A stretch of 64,000 nucleotides of DNA from assembly GCA_964440915.1 (NCBI GenBank), contig CAYTTV010000004.1, positions 27,694 to 91,693 of the forward strand, in the 5' to 3' direction. The notes below the pieces were generated by a model that made no database searches, was not told where the DNA came from, and saw only the letters and a list, made by a program, of their open reading frames with translations. Source of the DNA: CAMPJM01 sp964440915 (GTDB lineage Bacteria; Bacteroidota; Bacteroidia; Cytophagales; Cyclobacteriaceae). A program made the position numbers and the translations under genes. Positions 57,387 to 64,000 of this stretch are shown here, piece by piece; position 1 is the stretch's first letter, and each line of letters opens with the position of its first letter.

Positions 57387-58422
57387 GAAGAAAAAAATAT
57401 TGGTTACAGGAGGAGCAGGCTATATTGGCTCACACACAGTGGTAGCACTCAAAGAGGCCAATTATGTTCCTATTATAGTAGACAACTTTTCAAATGCTGA
57501 GAAATCTGTCATCCCTGCGTTAGAGAAAATCCTAGGGGAGAAAGTAAAGGTGTATGAAGGCGACTGTACCGATAGGCAGTTTATGGAAGATGTATTTGCT
57601 CAGGAAAAAGACATAGAAGGCGTAATTCATTTTGCTGCATACAAAGCGGTAGGTGAATCCGTACTGGAGCCATTGAAATACTATGAAAACAATGTGTATT
57701 CTCTGATCCTTCTGTTGAAGGTTATGGAGCGCTTTAAGGTCAGCAATCTGGTTTTTTCCTCCTCTTGTACCGTTTATGGAGAGCCGGACACTTTGCCCGT
57801 TACAGAAGCATCTGCTAAAAAGCCTGCAACGTCTCCTTACGGCAACACCAAACAGATTTGCGAGGAAATGATCGAGGATGTGTGCAACACAGGAGAAAAG
57901 CACCCAACGGGTCTGAAAGCAATTTCTCTTCGTTATTTCAATCCAGTCGGCGCACACCCCTCTTCGCTCATAGGCGAGTTGCCTTTAGGGACGCCCAACA
58001 ATCTAGTGCCATTTGTAACGCAGACAGCTGCAGGACTTCGAGAAAAACTCACAGTATTTGGAGACGACTACGATACTCCAGATGGCAGTTGCATCCGAGA
58101 CTATATTCATGTGATGGATCTGGCCCATGCGCATGTAAAGGCGTTGGCTTATCTAGAAAAGCAAAATGAAAATGTTTTTTATGACATTTTCAATGTAGGT
58201 ACAGGACAAGGGAATAGCGTACTGGAACTCATTCAAACTTTTGAAAAAGTAAGCGGTGAAAAGCTCCATTATGAGATAGGTCCTCGAAGGCAAGGGGATG
58301 TAGAGAAAGTATATGCCAACGTAGACAAAGCTAACCAAAAGCTCAATTGGCATGTTGAACATTCATTGGAAGACTCGCTAAGAGATTCGTGGAATTGGCA
58401 AAAAAAGTTAAGTGGTTTATAA
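57379..58422 (+). CDS. galE: UDP-glucose 4-epimerase
   Basis: A 347-residue epimerase interconverting UDP-glucose and UDP-galactose (or UDP-xylose and UDP-arabinose in some members). NAD loop VTGGAGYIGSHTVVALKEANY, VIHFAAYKAVGESVLEPLKYYENN, SSSCTVYGEP, catalytic Tyr-x3-Lys in SPYGNTKQICEE, and the C-terminal RRQGDVEKVYANVDKANQKLNW. Length is normal. Its ATG lies inside the end of the preceding gene (8-base overlap), suggesting translational coupling. With the upstream UDP-xylose synthase it could also supply UDP-arabinose; that is inference. Confidence 0.94.
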   Translation: MVEKKKILVTGGAGYIGSHTVVALKEANYVPIIVDNFSNAEKSVIPALEKILGEKVKVYEGDCTDRQFMEDVFAQEKDIEGVIHFAAYKAVGESVLEPLKYYENNVYSLILLLKVMERFKVSNLVFSSSCTVYGEPDTLPVTEASAKKPATSPYGNTKQICEEMIEDVCNTGEKHPTGLKAISLRYFNPVGAHPSSLIGELPLGTPNNLVPFVTQTAAGLREKLTVFGDDYDTPDGSCIRDYIHVMDLAHAHVKALAYLEKQNENVFYDIFNVGTGQGNSVLELIQTFEKVSGEKLHYEIGPRRQGDVEKVYANVDKANQKLNWHVEHSLEDSLRDSWNWQKKLSGL

Positions 58423-58567
58423 AAGCTTTATCCTGACTATAAAGATTAAAGTTGATTTTTTGAAAGTACAGCTCAAGGGAGGCACTAAGTTATAGCATTT
58501 GCTTCCTTTGGCTTTTTGTCATAAGTTGAGCAAGATCCTTCTCTGGCTCAAAATAAAATATACTCAA

Positions 58568-59629
58568 GTGAATACATCTAAAAAAAACATTCTTATTACA
58601 GGCGGTGCAGGTTTTATTGGTTCTCACGTCGTAAGGCTATTTGTGAATAAGTATCCTGATTACCAAATAGTGAATTTGGATAAGCTCACTTATGCAGGCA
58701 ATCTGGAAAATATCACTGATCTGGAAAGCAAACCCAACTATACATTTGTAAAAGGAGATATTACCGATCAGGAATTTATTAACGACCTTTTCAAAAAGCA
58801 TGCATTTGATGCCGTAATTCATCTAGCTGCTGAATCTCATGTGGACCGTTCTATCAAGAACCCTATGGAATTCATTATGACCAATATTGTTGGGACCGTG
58901 AACTTGCTGAACGCAGCAAAAGACAACTGGACAGCAGAGAACAAACAAACCAATCTATTCTATCATATCTCTACTGATGAAGTTTACGGGTCTCTGGGTG
59001 ACGAAGGGTTTTTCTTAGAAAACACACCTTATGATCCTCAATCCCCCTATTCGGCATCTAAGGCCAGTTCCGATCATTTAGTCAGGGCTTATCACAACAC
59101 TTACAAAATGCCGGTTGTGCTGTCTAATTGCTCCAATAATTACGGGCCTAATCAGTTTCCTGAAAAACTTATACCGCTTTGTATCAATAACATTAAGCAT
59201 AAAAGACCCTTACCAGTCTATGGAAAGGGAGAGAATGTGAGAGATTGGCTCTATGTGGTGGACCATGCCATGGCCATAGACGTCGTTTTTCATAAAGGCA
59301 AAATGGGCGAAACCTATAATATTGGAGGTTTTAATGAATGGAAAAACATTGATATCGTACATCTTTTGTGCAAAATCATGGATAAAAAGTTAGGAAGACC
59401 AGAAGGAGATGCTGCTAAGCTCATCACATTTGTGACCGACCGTGCCGGGCATGACCACAGGTACGCCATTGACGCTTCCAAAATTAAAAGTGAGTTAGGA
59501 TGGGAGCCATCGCTCCAATTTGAAGAAGGCCTGGACAAAACGGTAGATTGGTATTTAGAAAATGCGGCATGGATGGATAACGTAACTTCTGGAGAATATC
59601 AAAAATACTATTCCGAACAATATAGTTAA
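58568..59629 (+). CDS. rfbB: dTDP-glucose 4,6-dehydratase
   Basis: A 353-residue extended SDR dehydratase making dTDP-4-keto-6-deoxyglucose. NAD loop ITGGAGFIGSHVVRLFVNKYPDYQIVNLDKLTYAGNLEN; AESHVDRSIKNPMEFI; catalytic HISTDEVYGSLGDEGFF and YSASKASSDHLVRAYHNTY, followed by NCSNNYGPNQFPEKLIPL, all diagnostic. The start is the GTG at 58568; an upstream TTG would add 23 residues with no counterpart. It lies 145 bases after galE and 18 bases before rfbA. Genes rfbC and rfbD for the last two dTDP-rhamnose steps are not in the window. Confidence 0.95.
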   Translation: MNTSKKNILITGGAGFIGSHVVRLFVNKYPDYQIVNLDKLTYAGNLENITDLESKPNYTFVKGDITDQEFINDLFKKHAFDAVIHLAAESHVDRSIKNPMEFIMTNIVGTVNLLNAAKDNWTAENKQTNLFYHISTDEVYGSLGDEGFFLENTPYDPQSPYSASKASSDHLVRAYHNTYKMPVVLSNCSNNYGPNQFPEKLIPLCINNIKHKRPLPVYGKGENVRDWLYVVDHAMAIDVVFHKGKMGETYNIGGFNEWKNIDIVHLLCKIMDKKLGRPEGDAAKLITFVTDRAGHDHRYAIDASKIKSELGWEPSLQFEEGLDKTVDWYLENAAWMDNVTSGEYQKYYSEQYS

Positions 59630-59647
59630 CTAAATAAAAGCTTAGGA

Positions 59648-60511
59648 ATGAAAGGAATTATACTAGCCGGCGGATCAGGCACCAGACTTCACCCATTGAC
59701 CTTGGCAGTAAGCAAGCAACTCATGCCTGTGTACGATAAGCCTATGATCTACTACCCATTATCTGTCTTGATGATGGCAGGCATAAGGGAAATCTTGATC
59801 ATTTCTACACCGCATGACCTTCCTATGTTCGAGCGATTATTAGGCAATGGCAAATCATTAGGATGTGAATTCTCATATGCTGTGCAAGAAAAACCACAAG
59901 GTCTAGCCCAAGCCTTCACCATTGGCGCGGACTTTATCGGCAACGATAAGGTAGCCCTCATTTTAGGTGATAATATTTTTTATGGAAGCGGCCTTATGCA
60001 ATTGCTTCAGCAAAATAGCAATCCTGACGGGGGCGTTGTCTTCGCCTACCATGTCCACGATCCCGAACGATACGGCGTTGTTGAATTTGACGAAGAGAAG
60101 AAAGCCATATCTATTGAAGAAAAACCACTGCAACCAAAATCAAATTATGCGGTGCCGGGGCTTTACTTTTATGACAACAGGGTGATTGAAATAGCTAAAA
60201 GCCTTAAACCTAGCCCTCGTGGAGAATATGAGATTACTGACGTGAACAAAGCATACTTGAAAGAAGGCAAGCTACAAGTGGGCATTCTTAGCAGGGGTAC
60301 AGCTTGGTTGGATACGGGCACCTTCACTTCTTTGATGCAAGCAGGAAATTTTGTTCAGGTAATAGAAGAGAGACAAGGTTTGAAAATAGGCTGTATCGAA
60401 GAAATTGCGTATAGAATGAAATTTATCGATGCTGTCCAGTTGCAAATGCTAGCCGAACCCTTAAGAAAAAGTGGGTATGGAGAGTATTTGATGAGGCTAA
60501 TCAAAAAGTAA
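59648..60511 (+). CDS. rfbA: Glucose-1-phosphate thymidylyltransferase
   Basis: A 287-residue nucleotidyltransferase making dTDP-glucose from dTTP and glucose-1-phosphate, the substrate of the rfbB product upstream. Motifs: MKGIILAGGSGTRLHPLTLAVSKQLMPVYDKPMIYYPLS, ALILGDNIFYGSGL, GVVEFDEEKKAISIEEKPLQPKSNYAVPGLYFYD, and TAWLDTGTFTSLMQAGNFVQVIEERQGLKIGCIEEIAY. Length is normal. It follows rfbB after 18 bases and closes the nucleotide-sugar cluster. Confidence 0.96.
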   Translation: MKGIILAGGSGTRLHPLTLAVSKQLMPVYDKPMIYYPLSVLMMAGIREILIISTPHDLPMFERLLGNGKSLGCEFSYAVQEKPQGLAQAFTIGADFIGNDKVALILGDNIFYGSGLMQLLQQNSNPDGGVVFAYHVHDPERYGVVEFDEEKKAISIEEKPLQPKSNYAVPGLYFYDNRVIEIAKSLKPSPRGEYEITDVNKAYLKEGKLQVGILSRGTAWLDTGTFTSLMQAGNFVQVIEERQGLKIGCIEEIAYRMKFIDAVQLQMLAEPLRKSGYGEYLMRLIKK

Positions 60512-60620
60512 AGCTAAAATTACCCCATTCAGTAGTGGCTTTCATGTCTAAGCTTAGTGTTTTTTGCCGATAATTCTAGCGAACTTCAAGCTTGCATGGC
60601 TTATGTCTTTAAACTTTAAG

Positions 60621-61103
60621 ATGATGGCTAAAAATCACCCACTTACTTTTAAAGAAGCCAAAGTAAAAGCGGCTGCCTATTGTGCATATCAAGAAAGAAC
60701 TCAGCAGGAAGTAAGAACCAAGCTTTATGACATGGGGCTATATGGTGATGAGGTGGAGGAAATGATTGCCGAACTCATTACCGAAAATTTTATCAACGAA
60801 GAACGATTTGCAAAAGCCTATGCCGGAGGCAAATTCCGGATGAACCATTGGGGTCGTCTTAAAATCCGGGCAGCATTACAGGCCAAGGGCGTGTCAAAGC
60901 GATGCATAGAGGCTGGTTTAAATGAAATTGAAGCTGAAGAATATCAGGAAAAGTTGGAGCTGCTGATTAGGAAGAAAATAGCCACTATAAAAGAAAACGA
61001 AGAAATTAAAACAAAATATAAACTCGTCAATTATCTGTTAAACAAAGGGTTTGAAGCACCTGTTATTTGGGAAAAGGTAAATGCATATTTTGCAAATCCT
61101 TAA
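60621..61103 (+). CDS. recX: Regulatory protein RecX
   Basis: A 160-residue RecX protein, which binds RecA filaments and tunes recombination. It is built from three-helix repeats: YCAYQERTQQEVRTKLYDMGLYGDEVEEMIAELITENFINEERFAKAYAGGKFRMNHWGRLKIRAALQAKGVSKRCIEAGL. The FINEERFAKAY and WGRLKIR-AL segments are the family signature. The start is uncertain: ATG at 60603, 60621 or 60624 are all in frame, and homology begins at about 60640. It follows rfbA in the same direction with 109 bases between. Confidence 0.88.
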   Translation: MMAKNHPLTFKEAKVKAAAYCAYQERTQQEVRTKLYDMGLYGDEVEEMIAELITENFINEERFAKAYAGGKFRMNHWGRLKIRAALQAKGVSKRCIEAGLNEIEAEEYQEKLELLIRKKIATIKENEEIKTKYKLVNYLLNKGFEAPVIWEKVNAYFANP

Positions 61104-61324
61104 AGTTTCTACTGATTCTAATTCTTTTACACAAAAAACATAAATTTAAATACAAATAATGCCAAAAAATCCGTAACTTTCTGGTAGTATTTTTAAATGT
61201 GTATAGAAAGGTATTCATCATTACATTTTCTTTTATTTAAAGAACTCATTTTACTCCCAAACTGAAACTACAGGACACGATTAGTCCAAATATTTCGTTA
61301 TCATTTCTTTGTGTGTTATGTCTT

Positions 61325-62074
61325 ATGACTGAAAAAGAACAGGAAAGCCTGATAGAGCGATATATAAACGGTCAGATGGATGAACCGGAGCGGATGCGGT
61401 TTGAAAAGCGCTTAAAATCCGATCCTACTCTCGCTAGGAAGACCTCTTCCTACAGAAATTCTTTTTCAAGTCCGTTTCTTATAGGTGGCAATAAGCTTAG
61501 GCACGGAATAATTGCAGTGGGTGAAAAAGGCAGCAAAATCAGCAAAAAAATAGCAGACTTAAAGCAGAAGAAAAACCTGATGAAGGGGATAGGGTTTGTT
61601 TTGGTGGCTTCCATTGTTTTTCTGACCTTATTTTTTGTACTGGACAAAAACCCAGACTACACTGCGCTATTCAACCACTATTATAAAGAAAGTATAATTA
61701 CCCATCCGCTTCTGCAAGAAGATGGGCTAAAGGAAGTTTCGGGCATTACTCATTATCAGAACAGGGATTTTGGAAGGGCAATCCCCGCCTTGGAAAAAGA
61801 AATCATCAGTGTACCCGGTGATGCTAGATTATACCTTTATTTAGGTCTTGCTTATCTGGAAAGTGATGTATATGATAAGGCGAAATTGAATTTTGAGAAG
61901 GCAGAGAAACTTTCGGAAGGGAAGTATAGAGACTCTGCTTTGTGGTATCTCTCTTTGACTCAGGTAAAGCTAAACCAAATACCAGAAGCCAAACAACATC
62001 TTATAGCCTTGATAAATCAGCATGGAGAAAACCCTTATAAACACAAAGCTAGGTTGCTTTTGTACGAATTATAA
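61325..62074 (+). CDS. Membrane TPR protein with anti-sigma-like N-terminus
   Basis: A 249-residue protein. Residues 1-35 (MTEKEQESLIERYINGQMDEPERMRFEKRLKSDPTL) resemble the short helical N-terminus of anti-sigma-factor-like proteins in Bacteroidota. One membrane helix lies at about 87-107 (GIGFVLVASIVFLTLFFVLD). The periplasmic part has TPR motifs (GITHYQNRDFGRAIPALEKEIISVP; ARLYLYLGLAYLESDVYDKAKLNFEKAEKL; DSALWYLSLTQVKLNQIPEAKQHLIALI). No sigma factor gene is adjacent. A GTG at 61313 is in frame, but ATG 61325 is the better start. Partner and role unknown. Confidence 0.75.
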   Translation: MTEKEQESLIERYINGQMDEPERMRFEKRLKSDPTLARKTSSYRNSFSSPFLIGGNKLRHGIIAVGEKGSKISKKIADLKQKKNLMKGIGFVLVASIVFLTLFFVLDKNPDYTALFNHYYKESIITHPLLQEDGLKEVSGITHYQNRDFGRAIPALEKEIISVPGDARLYLYLGLAYLESDVYDKAKLNFEKAEKLSEGKYRDSALWYLSLTQVKLNQIPEAKQHLIALINQHGENPYKHKARLLLYEL

Positions 62075-62118
62075 TGATTTCTATTATGCCTTAGTCTCAG
62101 CCCGCTCATGATTGACAT

Positions 62119-62766
62119 TTAATAAACGTGCTGAAGTTGTAAGCTTTCCGTATCTAAAGCATGGTTAAAATATACTTTTCTTGCACTAATCTCTTCAAAT
62201 AAAGGCTTTAGTAAAATAGTGGCATTCTCTTGTGTCTTCACAAGGATGTCTGCATCTAAAGCAGCCTTTTTGATTTGTGCCTCTGCCAACTGATAGGCCC
62301 TTTCTACCAGCTCACTCTCTTTTCTATAATACACCCCCTTTTCAACAGAATAAATTTTGGTTTTATCAAGATTCAATTTGTGGTAGCATACTTCTGGAGG
62401 AGGAAGTGTGACAATGAGGGAGTCGGCAGTCAAATGAATGTCGTCCTGGCGAATTTTAGTAAGGTCGATGCATCCTACGGCTTCGCCATGACTAATGAGA
62501 ATTACTTTAGAGTCGCCTGAAGGGAAGATCCCCAAATATCGCTCGTTTCGTTCGGTAAGCGTAGTGACTTCCTGAAAATTGTATTTCACTAATTCAAGCT
62601 TTCCTAAGGATTCTATTTTTTCGAGTATGGTATTGTGAGTAATACTGGTTTCTGGTGTACGGGTGTTTTGGAAAAGCCAGCCCAACTGATTAGCGACATA
62701 TATTAAAACAAAAACCAATGCCAAGATTGGCAAAAGCTTTATCAGCAATCTTAATAAGATCCTCAT
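62119..62766 (-). CDS. DUF4230 membrane-anchored protein
   Basis: A 215-residue protein with an N-terminal membrane helix (MRILLRLLIKLLPILALVFVLIYVANQLGWL). The rest is DUF4230: TITHNTILEKIESLGKLELVKYNFQEVTTL-like THNTILEKIESLGKLELVKYNFQEV, ILISHGEAVGCIDLTKIRQDDIHLTADSLIVTLPPPEVCYHKLNLDKTKIYSVEKG, and a C-terminal helical stretch AYQLAEAQIKKAALDADILVKTQENA. The family has no known function; the fold recalls SPFH/prohibitin-like domains. The ATG at 62766 is favoured over one 15 codons upstream. It is convergent with the TPR gene and divergent from the radical SAM gene. Confidence 0.8.
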   Translation of the reverse strand: MRILLRLLIKLLPILALVFVLIYVANQLGWLFQNTRTPETSITHNTILEKIESLGKLELVKYNFQEVTTLTERNERYLGIFPSGDSKVILISHGEAVGCIDLTKIRQDDIHLTADSLIVTLPPPEVCYHKLNLDKTKIYSVEKGVYYRKESELVERAYQLAEAQIKKAALDADILVKTQENATILLKPLFEEISARKVYFNHALDTESLQLQHVY

Positions 62767-62886
62767 ATTCCTATTTATCTTTAATGAATTAATATAACGA
62801 ATTATCAACACATGCGTATTTGATTATACCCACAACATCCTTACATTCGTTGTTCTTCGCTTTTTTACAGATATATAACAATATAC

Positions 62887-63909
62887 GTGAACAAGAATTT
62901 TACAGATGGGATCAATTTCTTTTCTAAGCTAACTTGGCGACGAAGTCTCAACTTGCTCAAGATTGTGGGGAGTTACTATTGGTCTAAGACTTCTGGGAAG
63001 GCGAACATCAAAGGAATGCCCATCAGTATCTCCATCGAACCTACGACTTCTTGCAATCTACGTTGCCCAGAATGCCCTAGTGGCCTCCGGTCTTTTACGC
63101 GCCCTACAGGCATGCTGAAGGAGGGGCTTTATCGAAAGGTGATAGATGAGCTTCAAGACACCTTGTTGTATCTACTCTTGTATTTTCAGGGGGAACCTTA
63201 TTTACATCCTGATTTCTTTAATTTGGTCCGATATGCTGCCGACAGGAAAATATATACGGCCACCTCTACCAATGCCCATTTTCTTTCTGATGAAAATGCC
63301 AAAAAAACAGTAGCGTCAGGACTTGACCGCCTGATCATATCCATAGATGGAACGACCCAAGAAACGTACTCGGCCTATCGAAAAGGAGGCAACTTGGAGA
63401 AAGTGATTGAAGGAACAAAGCGGGTACTGTATTGGAAGAAAGCACTCAAGAGTAAAACGCCCCATGTGGTGTTTCAATTTCTGGTGGTAAGACCCAATGA
63501 GCATGAAATAGAAGCGGTACAAAAGCTGGCCAATGACCTCGGGGTTGAAGAGGTTGGACTAAAAACAGCTCAAATTTACGATTACGAACATGGATCGCCG
63601 CTGATACCAACCATAGAAAAATACTCCCGCTACAAAAAGCAACATGATGGTACATATCGCATCAAAAACCGGTTAGTTAATCATTGTTGGAAAATGTGGC
63701 ACAGTTGTGTCATCACTTGGAACGGCAGTATTGTACCCTGCTGTTTTGACAAAGATGGACATTACAAACTTGGCTCCGTAGCTTCTACAACTTTCCGTGA
63801 TGTTTGGCAGAGTGACCAATATAGAAAATTCCGAGGCACCGTGATAAAAGGAAGAAGCCATATCGACATGTGCAGGAATTGCACAGAAGGAATGAAGGTC
63901 TGGGCATAG
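62887..63909 (+). CDS. Radical SAM protein with SPASM domain
   Basis: A 340-residue radical SAM enzyme. The 4Fe-4S-SAM motif is Cys56-x3-Cys60-x2-Cys63 (EPTTSCNLRCPECPSGL). The partial TIM barrel includes LLYLLLYFQGEPYLHPDFFNL and DRLIISIDGTTQETYSAYRKGGNLEKVIEG. A C-terminal SPASM-type Cys cluster follows (HCWKMWHSCVITWNGSIVPCCFDKDGHYKLGSV ... HIDMCRNCTEGM). Such proteins modify peptides or serve other maturation reactions; no precursor peptide gene is visible nearby. The start is GTG at 62887. A polysaccharide or lipid-associated role is possible given upstream genes, but not supported directly. Confidence 0.88.
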   Translation: MNKNFTDGINFFSKLTWRRSLNLLKIVGSYYWSKTSGKANIKGMPISISIEPTTSCNLRCPECPSGLRSFTRPTGMLKEGLYRKVIDELQDTLLYLLLYFQGEPYLHPDFFNLVRYAADRKIYTATSTNAHFLSDENAKKTVASGLDRLIISIDGTTQETYSAYRKGGNLEKVIEGTKRVLYWKKALKSKTPHVVFQFLVVRPNEHEIEAVQKLANDLGVEEVGLKTAQIYDYEHGSPLIPTIEKYSRYKKQHDGTYRIKNRLVNHCWKMWHSCVITWNGSIVPCCFDKDGHYKLGSVASTTFRDVWQSDQYRKFRGTVIKGRSHIDMCRNCTEGMKVWA

Positions 63910-64000
63910 ACAACATCCTTATACCACTTTACTTTACTAGCATATCATTAAAACCACTCTAAAGTGCTTGCTTCCTTTCTATTTCATTGGAAACCTGCTT

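Noticed and set aside
55118..60511. Complete dTDP-rhamnose pathway
   Set aside because: Only rfbA and rfbB are present; the epimerase and reductase genes are missing from the window.

Overview
The window looks like a chromosomal segment of a Bacteroidota bacterium, most likely a Cytophagales-type genome. This is inferred from several things seen in the sequence: moderate-to-low GC, weak Shine-Dalgarno sites, several TAnnTTTG-type -7 elements, Bacteroidota-style lipoproteins with SKDD just after the lipid Cys, LytS/LytTR signalling proteins, DUF4230 and DUF1080 proteins, NDH-2, and the rpsU-xerC-hpf gene order. Most of it is housekeeping and metabolic DNA. No phage, transposase, CRISPR array, rRNA or tRNA was found. 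Three runs of exactly 100 N mark scaffold joins.

Layout. 1-6.2 kb: NfeD-FloA membrane-domain pair, SufT-like protein, aconitase, AhpD-like protein, PepSY-like secreted protein. 6.2-8.7 kb: gene-poor DNA with a GC-rich block, one surface lipoprotein, and a 187-bp duplicated repeat around a scaffold gap. 8.7-15.7 kb: MarR regulator followed by a fatty-acid beta-oxidation operon in the Bacillus order fadN-fadA-fadE, with a four-helix-bundle (S23/IVP-type) gene inserted between fadN and fadA. 15.8-23.2 kb: paired M16 peptidases, adenosine-kinase-like PfkB kinase, GNAT-like protein, DegT aminotransferase. 23.4-31.8 kb: TPR-LytS kinase, diheme cytochrome c, DUF1080 protein, aspartokinase, lumazine synthase, TPR membrane protein, pyruvate dehydrogenase E1 alpha. 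31.9-40.8 kb: RecF and DciA-like protein, AsmA, rRNA methyltransferase, beta-helix lipoprotein, RF1.

41-44.3 kb holds a possible signalling module: a YfiR-like periplasmic protein, a membrane HAMP-GAF-coiled-coil-PAS sensor with no recognisable output domain, and a c-heme Tll0287-like protein. 44.4-54.9 kb: Tag glycosylase, NDH-2, metK, hpf-xerC-rpsU, azurin-like lipoprotein, a lipoprotein split by a false gap, a beta-barrel protein, a LytTR regulator and an acyl-CoA dehydrogenase. 55.1-60.5 kb is a compact nucleotide-sugar operon (ugd, UDP-glucuronate decarboxylase, galE, rfbB, rfbA) that would feed UDP-glucuronate, UDP-xylose, UDP-galactose and dTDP-4-keto-6-deoxyglucose into surface polysaccharide. 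60.6-64 kb: RecX, a TPR protein with an anti-sigma-like N-terminus, DUF4230 and a radical SAM/SPASM protein.

The most unusual signal is in spacers, not genes. The untranslated DNA between the beta-oxidation genes (11681-11715, 12264-12361, 13546-13855) and before the DegT gene (21884-22100) is built of degenerate 7-bp words kept in one phase for up to 31 units. Two of the three N gaps (11751-11850 and 52035-52134) are flanked by the same 55 bp on both sides, so they are almost certainly unmerged contig overlaps with no missing sequence. Collapsing the second restores an intact 241-residue lipoprotein.
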